A stretch of DNA of 64,000 nucleotides from Bacteroidaceae bacterium (GTDB lineage Bacteria; Bacteroidota; Bacteroidia; Bacteroidales; Bacteroidaceae), in assembly GCA_017560945.1 (NCBI GenBank), contig JAFZDY010000052.1, positions 26,767-90,766 of the forward strand, read 5' to 3'. Positions 38,402 to 47,146 of the stretch are shown in pieces. The translations under genes were made by a program, and so were the position numbers. Position 1 is the stretch's first letter. Every line of letters starts with the position of its first letter. Below the pieces are notes generated by a model. That model saw only the letters and a list, made by a program, of their open reading frames with translations, was not told where the DNA came from and searched no databases.

Positions 38402-38621
38402 TCAGGTACTCAAAAATTTTTTTGCAGACCTAAGAAAAATAAAAAATAGGTTTTCGATATTTATGCGTGTGCTTATGTTGATTAGTTTTATTTCCCTTCG
38501 GATACTTCTTGTTTTGGACAGAAATGGCGTGAGATAAATTATTTCCTTGAAAAATATTCTCAGATTAATCGTTTTTTCATACCTTTGTCCCAAATTGTTT
38601 TGAATCATAAGCAATAGATAT

Positions 38622-39029
38622 ATGGAAAAAGTCCTGGTTTTGCGGAATGAAATCGAAGAAATTTCAAAATTGGCTCTCTTCATTGAGGAGTTAGGTGATG
38701 AACTTGGTTTATCACCAGAACTTGTGTTTAACCTGAATTTAGTGTTGGAAGAGGCTGTATCTAATGTCATCCTTTATGCATACCCCAAAGAGGAGCATGA
38801 AATTATAACGTTGACGGCAAAAATGACTGGGAATCAGTTGATTTTTATTTTAACTGATGCGGGAAAGGAATTTGATCCTACTCAAATACCTGATGCGGAT
38901 ATTACACTTTCTGCTGAAGAAAGATCCATCGGAGGATTGGGCATATTCCTCATTCGACAAATCATGAATACTGTTGAGTATCAACGTATCGATGGAAAAA
39001 ATGTACTGACATTAGGCAAGGATTTATAA
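38622..39029 (+). CDS. RsbW/SpoIIAB-like anti-sigma ATP-binding protein
   Basis: A 135-residue GHKL-type ATP-binding protein like the serine kinases RsbW and SpoIIAB. The N box reads LNLVLEEAVSNVILYAYP (about residues 40-57), the G1 box LTDAGKEFDP and the G2 box IGGLGIFLIRQI. Such proteins bind a partner sigma factor or phosphorylate a STAS antagonist. The gene directly downstream encodes a STAS protein, so the two form a partner-switching pair. No sigma factor gene is in the window. Confidence 0.88.
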   Translation: MEKVLVLRNEIEEISKLALFIEELGDELGLSPELVFNLNLVLEEAVSNVILYAYPKEEHEIITLTAKMTGNQLIFILTDAGKEFDPTQIPDADITLSAEERSIGGLGIFLIRQIMNTVEYQRIDGKNVLTLGKDL

Positions 39030-39067
39030 TGCAAAAAGTTCAACAAAAATAATAAAATTAGAAACAT

Positions 39068-39370
39068 ATGGAAGTAAAAATCTTAAAAGAAGCAACAGAA
39101 ACAGTTGTAGTGATTGAAGGTAGAGTGGATACAGTGACTGCACCAGAATTGCAGAATGCAGTTTCAGCTCTGTGGAATGAGGCTGGTATAACATTGGTTT
39201 TCGATTGCTCGGCTTTGGAATATGTGAGCAGTTCTGGTTTGCGCGTCATATTAACCGCCCACAAGATGGTAGTGGCCAAGGGAGGAAAGTTTATATTGCG
39301 TAACATGAACAAGGACGTTCGTCAGGTTATTGATTTGACAGGATTCTCACGAATTCTCACCATTGAATAA
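39068..39370 (+). CDS. STAS-domain anti-sigma factor antagonist (RsbV/SpoIIAA-like)
   Basis: A 100-residue single STAS domain. The conserved phosphorylation loop DCSALEYVSSSGLRVIL (about residues 46-62) has the serine that the RsbW-like kinase modifies. It lies 38 bp after the kinase gene and 24 bp before trmD. It probably regulates a stress or envelope response by partner switching, or an enzyme rather than a sigma factor; the target is unknown. Confidence 0.88.
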   Translation: MEVKILKEATETVVVIEGRVDTVTAPELQNAVSALWNEAGITLVFDCSALEYVSSSGLRVILTAHKMVVAKGGKFILRNMNKDVRQVIDLTGFSRILTIE

Positions 39371-39394
39371 TATCTAAAACTATTCTTTGGTTTT

Positions 39395-40081
39395 ATGCGC
39401 ATAGACATCATAACTGTATTGCCTGAGATGATTGAAGGGTTCTTTAATTGTTCAATCATGAGTCGGGCACAAAAGAAAGGATTAGCAGAAATTCATTTGC
39501 ATCATTTGCGTGAATATACGCTTGATAAGCATCGCCGTGTAGATGATTATCCGTACGGAGGTTGTGCTGGTATGGTGATGCAGATTGAGCCGATTGACCG
39601 ATGTATTTCGATGCTGAAGGAGCAGCGCGAGTATGATGAGGTTATCTTTACTTCGCCCGACGGAGAAAAGTTCGACCAACGTATGGCAAATACACTTTCT
39701 CTTTCGCAAAATCTCATCATTTTATGCGGACATTTCAAGGGAATAGATTTCCGTATTCGCGAGCACTTAATTACGAAAGAAATCAGTATTGGAGATTACG
39801 TCCTTACGGGAGGTGAGTTGGCAGCGGCTGTGATAGCCGATTCTATTGTGCGCATTATCCCTGGAGTTATCTCTGACGAACAATCAGCTTTGTCCGATTC
39901 TTTTCAAGATAATTTACTGGCTCCTCCCGTTTATACTCGTCCGGCAGAATATAAGGGTTGGAGAGTACCAGATGTGCTTCTTTCTGGTCACGAAGCTAAT
40001 ATTCGTGATTGGGAACTTCAACAAGCAATAGAGCGTACAAAACTTCTCCGCCCTGATTTGTTGGAAGGAAGTGGGTGGTAA
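39395..40081 (+). CDS. trmD: tRNA (guanine37-N1)-methyltransferase
   Basis: TrmD methylates N1 of G37 in tRNAs with G36 and prevents frameshifting. The 228-residue SPOUT enzyme begins [12 protein letters not shown] and has the knot motifs [13 protein letters not shown] and [13 protein letters not shown], with the C-terminal domain ending [18 protein letters not shown]. Unlike in many bacteria it is not beside rpsP, rimM and rplS but behind a partner-switching pair. Confidence 0.95.
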   Translation: MRIDIITVLPEMIEGFFNCSIMSRAQKKGLAEIHLHHLREYTLDKHRRVDDYPYGGCAGMVMQIEPIDRCISMLKEQREYDEVIFTSPDGEKFDQRMANTLSLSQNLIILCGHFKGIDFRIREHLITKEISIGDYVLTGGELAAAVIADSIVRIIPGVISDEQSALSDSFQDNLLAPPVYTRPAEYKGWRVPDVLLSGHEANIRDWELQQAIERTKLLRPDLLEGSGW

Positions 40082-40114
40082 AATATAAGACTAATATTTA
40101 GTCTCTATAAACAA

Positions 40115-40187
40115 GCACGGATTACATAGATGAACATGGATTCTTACGTCAATACTAAGAAACTCGTGTAATCTATGCAATCCGTGC
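40115..40187. repeat. Palindromic intergenic repeat R4
   Basis: GCACGGATTACATAGAT at the left end and ATCTATGCAATCCGTGC at the right form an imperfect 17-bp stem; inner parts also pair loosely. It lies between the convergent genes trmD and pyrD and may serve as a bidirectional transcript end. Confidence 0.8.
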
Positions 40188-40213
40188 TAAATTTATGTTT
40201 TGTAAGTTGTTTT

Positions 40214-41125
40214 TTATACTTCTAATCCTCCAATAATATCTTTTACTGAAGAGAATCCATGTCTGTTCAAGTAGTCATCAATACCTTGAGCTACTTTAAC
40301 GGTAATAGCAGGATCTACGAAGTTTGCTGTACCAATTTGGATGGCCGTAGCGCCAGCCAGCAGGAATTCAACAGCATCGCGCCAATTCATGATGCCTCCC
40401 AAGCCAATAACAGGAATCTTTACCGCTTGTGCTACTTGCCACACCATACGTAGGGCAATAGGCTTTACAGCAGCACCACTCATTCCTCCAGTGATGGTTG
40501 AAAGTATAGGTTTGCGCTTCTCTGCATCGATGGCCATACCCAATAGGGTATTGATGAGCGATACACTATCAGCACCAGCACCTTCTACTGCGCGTGCAAT
40601 CTCGGCAATGTTTGTAACATTTGGAGAGAGTTTTACTATTAACGTCTTATCATAAGCCTTGCGTACGGCGCTTACCACTTCTGCGGCTCCTTCAGCAGTT
40701 ACTCCAAAGGCCATTCCACCTTGTTTTACGTTAGGGCAAGAGATGTTTAACTCGATGGCAGGTATGTGCTCCAATTCGTTGATACGTTCGGCTGTCTTTA
40801 CGTATGATTCTATGTCTGAGCCAGATACGTTTACAATCATATTGGTGTTAATATCCTTGATTTTAGGATAGATTTTTTCTACGAAGTAGTCAACACCTTT
40901 GTTTTGAAGACCTACGGCATTCAACATTCCCGAGGGCGTTTCTGCCATACGTGGATAGGGGTTTCCTTCGCGGTGTTGCAAGGTGGTTCCCTTTACAATG
41001 ATGCCTCCAATCTGTTCAAGGTCAACGAAATCTTCAAATTCTATACCATATCCGAATGTGCCTGAAGCCGTCATTACAGGGTTCTTCAGACTCAAATTTC
41101 CTATGTTTACACTTAAATCTGCCAT
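40214..41125 (-). CDS. pyrD: Dihydroorotate dehydrogenase (class 1B catalytic subunit)
   Basis: Oxidises dihydroorotate to orotate in pyrimidine synthesis. The 303-residue FMN-binding TIM barrel has [13 protein letters not shown] near the N-terminus, [13 protein letters not shown] around residue 126 and the phosphate-binding [19 protein letters not shown] near 242-260. It overlaps the pyrK gene by 13 bp on the same strand, so it should be the NAD-dependent class 1B enzyme that works as a complex with PyrK. Confidence 0.95.
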   Translation of the reverse strand: MADLSVNIGNLSLKNPVMTASGTFGYGIEFEDFVDLEQIGGIIVKGTTLQHREGNPYPRMAETPSGMLNAVGLQNKGVDYFVEKIYPKIKDINTNMIVNVSGSDIESYVKTAERINELEHIPAIELNISCPNVKQGGMAFGVTAEGAAEVVSAVRKAYDKTLIVKLSPNVTNIAEIARAVEGAGADSVSLINTLLGMAIDAEKRKPILSTITGGMSGAAVKPIALRMVWQVAQAVKIPVIGLGGIMNWRDAVEFLLAGATAIQIGTANFVDPAITVKVAQGIDDYLNRHGFSSVKDIIGGLEV

Positions 41126-41889
41126 AATAGTTTGTTGATGTTAAATACAGGACCTTCTTTACATACACACACGTGTCCTTCGTTTGTATCCTCTACGCAA
41201 CAGAGACAAGCGCCAACGCCGCAAGCCATTGTATTTTCCAATGAAACCTCACATTCAATGTCGTTTGCTTTAGCATAACGAGCTACAGATACCATCATTG
41301 GTTTAGGACCGCAAGTATGTATACTATCAAACTTTTGTTCGTTTAAGATGGTGTGTTGTGTCACGAATCCCTTTTCGCCCATTGAACCATCTTCGGTGGT
41401 ACAATATACGTCGCCAAGTTGCTTAAATTCATCTAATTGCAACAAATCCTTGGCTGAACGAGCACCTAATAAGAAAGTTGGACGAATACCCATTTCTTGT
41501 AATTTCTTACCGAAATAGAGCATAGGAGCAGTACCCACACCGCCACCAACGAGCAATGGACGCTGAGTGTTATCTGTAGGCATTGTGAAACCATTTCCTA
41601 AGGGCAGAACCACGTTTACGATATCTCCTTTGCAAACGGTAGCCAATTGGCGTGTACCATCACCAGCTAAACGGACTAGGAACCATACTTCGTTCTTTTC
41701 TGTATCCACATAGTTGATGGAGATAGGGCGACGTAGGAATGTTGTAGGTGAATGATCTACACGGATTTCAGCAAACTGTCCTGGACGCATCTCTGGTAAA
41801 GACTCAGAGTGTGTCATTTTCAGCAGCACATAGCTATCGTGTAGCTTTGTGTTTTCTGTGACAATTAAGTCTAAAATATATTTCTTCAT
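41113..41889 (-). CDS. pyrK: Dihydroorotate dehydrogenase electron-transfer subunit
   Basis: A 258-residue FAD and 2Fe-2S protein that passes electrons from PyrD to NAD+. It has the FAD-binding [12 protein letters not shown] segment (about residues 52-63), the NAD domain with [12 protein letters not shown] and the C-terminal cluster site [19 protein letters not shown] with four cysteines. A -7 box TATCTTTG lies on the minus strand at 41923-41930, and palindromic repeat R5 begins directly upstream of it. Confidence 0.94.
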   Translation of the reverse strand: MKKYILDLIVTENTKLHDSYVLLKMTHSESLPEMRPGQFAEIRVDHSPTTFLRRPISINYVDTEKNEVWFLVRLAGDGTRQLATVCKGDIVNVVLPLGNGFTMPTDNTQRPLLVGGGVGTAPMLYFGKKLQEMGIRPTFLLGARSAKDLLQLDEFKQLGDVYCTTEDGSMGEKGFVTQHTILNEQKFDSIHTCGPKPMMVSVARYAKANDIECEVSLENTMACGVGACLCCVEDTNEGHVCVCKEGPVFNINKLLWQI

Positions 41890-41940
41890 TATATATTATA
41901 GGTATATAGGTTATCTTTGGTGCAAAGATACGGAATTTTA

Positions 41941-42069
41941 GGCACGGATTACACGGATTACATGGATTATTTTTTTTGTTGGTAGAATTTTATCTCCTTC
42001 TGTGAGTATATATAGGGTGAGGAGTGGGAAGAGATAAATTGTATAATGATAATCCGTATAATCTGTGCT
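41941..42069. repeat. Palindromic intergenic repeat R5
   Basis: GGCACGGATTACACGGATTAC at the left end (with one internal duplication of CGGATTA) and an imperfect reverse complement, GATAATCCGTATAATCTGTGC, at the right end, about 80 bp apart. It is the longest member of the family here and lies between the pyrK promoter and the 3' end of the Xre-family gene. Confidence 0.75.
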
Positions 42070-42077
42070 GGAAAATG

Positions 42078-42530
42078 CTATTTTTGAGGTACGAATGTTT
42101 CGTAAGTGTCGTCATCGAAGAAAATTTTTATTTCCTTGATTTTCTTTGATGGCCGTTCTATGTATCTAATTTCTTCTATTTCAGAGTACTTATACTGATT
42201 TTTTGCTTGATTTGAGCCAATTTCCTTGCGATTTTCTGAATCATCTGTCCTTTCGGTCGGAAATATTTGATTCTCGTCCATTTTTGAAGGTTGGTTTTCG
42301 GCAAATGGAAGGGTGGGTTCTTCTTTGCACATTGTTCCTTCTCCTGAGATAATCCAGTCATAACTCAAGAAGGGGTAAGTCGTGCGAATTTTGGCTATAA
42401 CTTCCAAACTCGGATTGTTTCGTCCATTTATAATTTGTGATAGTGTGGCCAACTTTATATTGGTCGCATTTGCAAATGTAGATGGTTTCATTTGCAAGTA
42501 ATTCATAATCTCAATAATTCTATCTTTCAT
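42078..42530 (-). CDS. Xre-family transcriptional regulator
   Basis: A 150-residue protein with an N-terminal helix-turn-helix (about residues 1-60; KPSTFANATNIKLATLSQII holds the HTH) and a phage-repressor-like WIISGEGTM segment at about 59-67. The rest is polar linker and a short C-terminal beta segment (KEIKIFFDDDTYETFVPQK). It has no peptidase domain. It is alone between a repeat and a long gene-free region. Targets are unknown. Confidence 0.8.
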   Translation of the reverse strand: MKDRIIEIMNYLQMKPSTFANATNIKLATLSQIINGRNNPSLEVIAKIRTTYPFLSYDWIISGEGTMCKEEPTLPFAENQPSKMDENQIFPTERTDDSENRKEIGSNQAKNQYKYSEIEEIRYIERPSKKIKEIKIFFDDDTYETFVPQK

Positions 42531-42574
42531 TGTTATCTTTTGTCTTGAGTAAGACCTATCTCTTATTTTCGATA

Positions 42575-42606
42575 CAAATGTAAATATAATATTTTATTTG
42601 AGCAAA
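42575..42606 (-). promoter_or_regulatory. Promoter of the Xre-family gene (TTTG-N20-TACATTTG, minus strand)
   Basis: On the minus strand TTTG (42606-42603) and TACATTTG (42582-42575) are 20 bp apart, a consensus match 45 bp before the start codon. Confidence 0.7.
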
Positions 42607-43531
42607 TTAAATCTTATAAAATTAAAGTTTTACAATTGCTTATTTGTGTAATTTCTCATTTATTAAAATATAGTCATCAAGGATTAATAGTTATAAAGTT
42701 TATGTAAATAAAACATAAACAAAAGTCTATATCTAATTGGTTAATAATAAGTAATTAGTCTTTCTGTGCTCATTTTGAGAATGCTGAAGATATTGTATAC
42801 CTAAAATCTGTCATTTGTTTGTTAAATACGTAAATAAAGTATTTTATATTACTGAAAATTAGAGTTTTATGGAAAATGGAAGCCAAGGAAATATTATGAA
42901 TTTATTTATGTGAATACAAAAGTTAAATATTGTACATACAATATAATATTTAAGTTATACAGGTGGATTATTACAAAACATTTAAAAATGTATATTGTTA
43001 ATATTTGAATAGTTATTCAAATGTAAATAGTTGGATGTGATAACTATTAAAACAATAATCAAAATTTTCATCAATTGTATAATGATTGTTTTACTAACGT
43101 ATTGATAGTTGGAAAAAAGAGGGTGAGTACTCTCCTACTCCGAACCTGAATACACTTGTTAAAAACTGTTTCTCAAGACTGATGCTTAATATTTGAAGAA
43201 TGAAAATTCGTTCTTAATAGTTGTTATTGTAATTATTGAGGAGTAAGATTCTCTTCTGCCGTTTTGTCATTTTTGGATTTTGTGAGTTGTCTATCTGTAA
43301 TTGTTAACTCTTCTTCTCTCCTATTTTGTTCTAAAAGCCGTTTCTTTGCGTTATTTCGGCCCAAGTTACAGATTGATTGTAAATAAACGATTCTAGAGTA
43401 GTTAAATTTTGATTAAATTATTGATACTTAGTGTAATATGTGTGATTTTTATGTTTGAAAAATTAGGGGAAATAGAGAATAATGGATAAAAATAGGCAAA
43501 AATCTCCTATTTGCATCTTTTCAGTCGAGAA
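42607..43531. other. Gene-free AT-rich region
   Basis: About 920 bp with no open reading frame of useful length on either strand and no tRNA or CRISPR-like repeats. It is very AT-rich, with short runs such as GTAAATA and ATTTATT repeated irregularly. The part at 43130-43350 is pyrimidine-rich (CTCTTCT, TTCTTCTCTCC). I see nothing I can name. Confidence 0.5.
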
Positions 43532-43538
43532 AAAGGAA

Positions 43539-43576
43539 AGAAGTGAAAAGTATCTAAATTCTTCTCTTTCACTTCT
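43539..43576. terminator. Hairpin downstream of holA
   Basis: AGAAGTGAAA at 43539-43548 pairs with TTTCACTTCT at 43567-43576; T-rich sequence follows on both strands. It lies about 130 bp past the holA stop, behind a second hairpin at 43591-43637, and could end that transcript. Confidence 0.5.
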
Positions 43577-43590
43577 CTTTTAAAAATTAG

Positions 43591-43637
43591 TCGAACTTCT
43601 TCTACACATTCATGCTCGGTGTATAGTCGAAGTTCGA
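43591..43637. other. Nested hairpin downstream of holA, possible structured RNA
   Basis: TCGAACTTC at 43591-43599 pairs perfectly with GAAGTTCGA at 43629-43637, and an inner stem TACAC/GTGTA (43603-43607 with 43619-43623) closes an 11-base loop. It may be part of the holA 3' end or a small RNA. Confidence 0.45.
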
Positions 43638-43707
43638 TTGATATATTTTTCTTTTAGTATGATAAGTATAAGTCCTTCTTTCTATTGTATAATATTTAAC
43701 TTGTCTA

Positions 43708-44736
43708 TTAGTGCAAGATTTTATAGATAAGTTCTTTCAAAAGATCGCCACTTCCTGTTGAAGGATTCCCCACTCCTTTTGAGCGTGCATCACATTCGCG
43801 GATATCGCTGATAATGTGCATCACTTTTACTGCTGAGTATTTACTCATTGCGGTCATATATTCACGGGCTTGCCACGTATTACGAAGACCCAGTTGGGTG
43901 GCTATCCCCTGTTCACTTTTTTCTGGTGCGTAGTATGCCAACATCAGGTTTGAGTAGAAGTTGAATAGCACAGAAAGTGTCATTTGTATAGGATTGCTTT
44001 TGGGGTTTTCTTCAAAATATTTTATTATTTGATTTGCCTTGAATACATTCTTTTCTATCAGTGCATTGCGCAATTCAAAGTTATTGAAGTCCTTGCTTAT
44101 GCCGATGTGTCGTTCGACTAATTCCGAATTTACTCGTTTTTGTTGAGGTGAAAGGCTAAGAAAAAGTTTGTCAAGTTCGCTACTGATTCTATTTAAGTCT
44201 GACCCTATTGACTCGGCAATTAGTTGGCTTGCTTGAGGTTCAATATCGACGCCCTTTTTCTTCAAGTATGATGTGATAAATGCAGGAAGTTGGTTTTCCT
44301 TCATCTTTTTTGAATCAAAAAGTACACCTGCTTTTTCAATCTCAAGTGTTACTTTTTTTCGTTTGTCAAGTGTTCCGTTTTTATGGCAGAATACAAGGAT
44401 GGTCGATGGTTGAGGCTTTTGTAGATAGAAGGAAAGCTCATCCAGGTTCTTTAAGTTTTGAGCCTCTTTTACGATGATGACCTGATGTTCGGCCATCATT
44501 GGATATCGTTTGGCTGCATTGATAATTGTTGACAAATCAGTATCTGATGCATAGAGTATTATTTGGTTGAATTCCCTTTCCTCCTCGGTTAGGATTGTTT
44601 CTGCCATATAATCTGCTATGCGGTCGATATAGTAAGACTCTTCGCCCATTAAGTAATATATGGGTTTATACTTCTTTTCTTGTAAATCTTTCACTATGTC
44701 GACATGTGTGATTTCGTTTTTCTGCTGCTTTGCCAT
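43708..44736 (-). CDS. holA: DNA polymerase III subunit delta
   Basis: The 342-residue delta subunit of the clamp loader opens the beta sliding clamp. It begins with the family pattern KPIYYLMGEESYYIDRIADYM, followed by the AAA-like fold without nucleotide-binding residues, a beta-binding segment near residue 75, and a helical C-terminal collar domain ending GDLLKELIYKIL. It is a single gene with a long gene-free region after it. Confidence 0.93.
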   Translation of the reverse strand: MAKQQKNEITHVDIVKDLQEKKYKPIYYLMGEESYYIDRIADYMAETILTEEEREFNQIILYASDTDLSTIINAAKRYPMMAEHQVIIVKEAQNLKNLDELSFYLQKPQPSTILVFCHKNGTLDKRKKVTLEIEKAGVLFDSKKMKENQLPAFITSYLKKKGVDIEPQASQLIAESIGSDLNRISSELDKLFLSLSPQQKRVNSELVERHIGISKDFNNFELRNALIEKNVFKANQIIKYFEENPKSNPIQMTLSVLFNFYSNLMLAYYAPEKSEQGIATQLGLRNTWQAREYMTAMSKYSAVKVMHIISDIRECDARSKGVGNPSTGSGDLLKELIYKILH

Positions 44737-44858
44737 TATCTTTTTTTAGTTTTAGATGAAATAACATAAGTGCACGATTTGTTATTTAAATTGATAGCTT
44801 TTTGCACTTTATTTCTTCCTTTAATTCAACCGCGAGTCTCTTTCTGTCTTTTAATATT

Positions 44859-45635
44859 TTACAAATCAAACTTCAGATGTTTCACTGTCTTCTTTTCGTC
44901 ACGAATCATCTTTAGAGCGTCAATTCCTATTTTAACATGGTTGCTTACAAACTTCTCTGTCACGTAGTTATCTGATTTTTCAGTTTTCACACCTTCGGGT
45001 ATCATGGGTTGGTCCGACACCAGTAGTAATGTTCCAGTAGGTATGCGATTTGCAAACCCTGTACAGAAGAGTGTGGCAGTCTCCATGTCCACTGCCATGG
45101 CTCGTGTTTCGAGTAGCAGATGTTTAAATTCTTCATCGTGTTCCCATATTCTACGGTTTGTGGTATATACAGTACCTGTCCAATAGTCATTTCCATGGTC
45201 GCGTATAGCTGATGACACGGCTCGTTGAAGCATGAACGAGGGCAGTGCTGGTACTTCAGCAGGCAGGTAATCGTTAGATGTTCCTTCGCCACGAATGGCT
45301 GCAATGGGGAGTATTAGGTCGCCTATTTTGGTGTGTTTGTTGATTCCTCCGCACTTTCCTAAGAACAAGCAAGCCTTGGGTTGTATGGCTCCCAGCAGAT
45401 CCATAATAATGGCAGCATTGGGGCTACCCATACCGAAGTTGATGATAGTGATGTTTTCAGCTGTAGCCGATGTCATATTAGCATCGCGTCCAAGAATTTC
45501 CACATTCATCTGTTCTGCAAATATCTCTACATACTTGTTGAAATTTGTCAGCAAGATGTATTCTCCAAACTCCTTCAAAGGTCTTTTTGTGTACCGTGGC
45601 AACCAATTGGTGACGATTTCTTTCTTTGTTTTCAT
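44859..45635 (-). CDS. amn: AMP nucleosidase
   Basis: Splits AMP into adenine and ribose 5-phosphate. The 258-residue protein is the short, single-domain nucleoside-phosphorylase-like form of this phylum: INFGMGSPNAAIIMDLLGAI, FLGKCGGINKHTKIGDLILP and the VDMETATLF segment with catalytic residues. The start MKTKKEIV is supported by a -7 box TATCTTTG on the minus strand at 45690-45697, which lies over the alternative upstream ATG. Confidence 0.9.
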   Translation of the reverse strand: MKTKKEIVTNWLPRYTKRPLKEFGEYILLTNFNKYVEIFAEQMNVEILGRDANMTSATAENITIINFGMGSPNAAIIMDLLGAIQPKACLFLGKCGGINKHTKIGDLILPIAAIRGEGTSNDYLPAEVPALPSFMLQRAVSSAIRDHGNDYWTGTVYTTNRRIWEHDEEFKHLLLETRAMAVDMETATLFCTGFANRIPTGTLLLVSDQPMIPEGVKTEKSDNYVTEKFVSNHVKIGIDALKMIRDEKKTVKHLKFDL

Positions 45636-45701
45636 AAAAACAACTACTTTTGTACACGGAAATATTTCCGAGGTTGAATTTATACTGAGCAAAGATAATA
45701 A

Positions 45702-46151
45702 ATGTTATCATTAAACTTGCCACCTTATGCCACAAAAATGATGGTTAGGGATGGAAAAAATGTAATTTGGGATATTATTCGTCGCAAATACGTGGCTTTG
45801 ACGCCCGAGGAATGGGTTCGTCAGCATTTTGTGCATTTCCTCATTGAGCACAAGGGATATCCTGTTTCCCTCCTTGCCAACGAAGTGGCTTTGACGTTGA
45901 ATGGTACTTCGCGTAGGTGCGATACAGTGCTCTATGATCGTACTCTCTCCCCTCGTATGATCATTGAGTACAAGGCTCCTCACATACCTATCACTCAAAA
46001 AGTGTTTGACCAGATTTGTCGTTACAACCTCGTTTTTCATGTCGATTACCTCATTGTTACCAATGGTCTCTCCCACTATTGTTGTCGTATGAATTATGCC
46101 GACAATACCTATCAGTTTTTGTCAGATGTGCCACAATATAGTACGCTTTAA
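45702..46151 (+). CDS. Solitary HsdR_N-type PD-(D/E)xK domain protein
   Basis: A 149-residue protein that is only the nuclease-like domain found at the N-terminus of type I restriction R subunits: LTPEEWVRQHFVHFL at about residues 33-47, RCDTVLYDRTLSPRMIIEYK at about 72-91 giving the D...ExK site, and QICRYNLVFHVDYLIVTNG. There is no hsdM, hsdS or helicase nearby. Small proteins of this type occur widely in Bacteroidales next to core genes, often beside holA as here. They are likely DNA-acting, but no role is proven. Confidence 0.8.
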   Translation: MLSLNLPPYATKMMVRDGKNVIWDIIRRKYVALTPEEWVRQHFVHFLIEHKGYPVSLLANEVALTLNGTSRRCDTVLYDRTLSPRMIIEYKAPHIPITQKVFDQICRYNLVFHVDYLIVTNGLSHYCCRMNYADNTYQFLSDVPQYSTL

Positions 46152-46197
46152 GCGAATGTGGTGAAAGGAACGACATTCTCTAAAAGGATATAAAAAG

Positions 46198-46234
46198 CGT
46201 GGATTACACTCTACATATCATGTGTAATCCACGC
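46198..46234. repeat. Palindromic intergenic repeat R6
   Basis: GCGTGGATTACAC at 46198-46210 and GTGTAATCCACGC at 46222-46234 are perfect reverse complements with an 11-base loop. It lies between two convergent genes and can act as a bidirectional terminator-like hairpin. It is the most compact member of the family. Confidence 0.88.
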
Positions 46235-46274
46235 CTATAAATCATTGCCAGTGACTCATCACTGTTTGCTTATC

Positions 46275-47093
46275 TTACTCTGCAGATGTGCTTTTTCGGC
46301 TACGACGCTTAGTTGCAGCTTCCTTTTCTACAGGCTTTTCTACTCCTGCCAATTCAGGGTCAATCATGATGCGTCCGCAATACTCACATACGATAATTTT
46401 CTTACGCATGCGCACGTCCAGTTGACGCTGGGGCGGAATCTTGTTGAAGCAACCTCCACAAGCATCGCGCTGTACATATACAATGCCGAGACCGTTGCGT
46501 GAGTTCTTACGAATGCGCTTGAAGGCCAACAATAAACGGGGTTCGATAGTGAGTTCAAGATTTTTGGCTTTCTCTCTGAGTTTTTCCTCTTCCTGCTTGG
46601 TTTCTGATACAATCTCTTCCAATTCAGCTTTCTTAATCTCGAGGTCCTTCTTGCGTTCTTCCAATAATTCTTCGCTACGTGCACAATCGTCACCCTTGCT
46701 CTTTTCAGCAGCAGTATATTCGCGAATACGCTTTTCGCACAATTCGATTTCCAATGATTGGAATTCGATTTCCTTGCTCAGCATATCATATTCGCGGTTG
46801 TTGCGCACATTGTCTTGTTGCTCTTTATACTTGTTCATCAGCGCCTTTGCATCCTCAATCTCGTTACGCTTTGTAGCGATAGACTGACGGAGTTCTGCCA
46901 TTTCGCGACGAATTTTGTCGATGCGTGTGTTGAGTCCTGTTACCTCGTCCTCCAAGTCCTGAACTTCCAAGGGGAGTTCACCGCGGAGAGTTTTGATTTT
47001 GTCAATTTCTGACAACATTGTTTGCAATTGGTAGAGGGCTTTCAACTTTTGCTCTACACTCAAGTCTGTAGGGTCTTTCTTTTCTCTTGCCAT
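46275..47093 (-). CDS. Zinc-ribbon coiled-coil protein (CT398/DUF164-like)
   Basis: A 272-residue protein: a long coiled coil (about residues 8-185, rich in Glu and Lys) followed by a C4 zinc ribbon, with CGGCFNKIPPQ and CEYCGRIM supplying two CxxC pairs (about residues 206-240). The tail is basic (EAATKRRSRKS). The family is widespread, often near nif3-like genes as here (the Nif3-like gene is 53 bp upstream on the same strand). Its role is not established; links to nucleic-acid or flagellar/sigma-54 functions are reported for some homologues. Confidence 0.88.
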   Translation of the reverse strand: MAREKKDPTDLSVEQKLKALYQLQTMLSEIDKIKTLRGELPLEVQDLEDEVTGLNTRIDKIRREMAELRQSIATKRNEIEDAKALMNKYKEQQDNVRNNREYDMLSKEIEFQSLEIELCEKRIREYTAAEKSKGDDCARSEELLEERKKDLEIKKAELEEIVSETKQEEEKLREKAKNLELTIEPRLLLAFKRIRKNSRNGLGIVYVQRDACGGCFNKIPPQRQLDVRMRKKIIVCEYCGRIMIDPELAGVEKPVEKEAATKRRSRKSTSAE

Positions 47094-47146
47094 ACTTTTT
47101 ATTATTGGGTTAAATTATATATTCTTTTTTTGTAATATCTCTTTCT

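Noticed and set aside
45702-46151. Part of a complete type I restriction-modification system
   Set aside because: No specificity, methylation or helicase subunit is encoded anywhere nearby; only the single domain is present.
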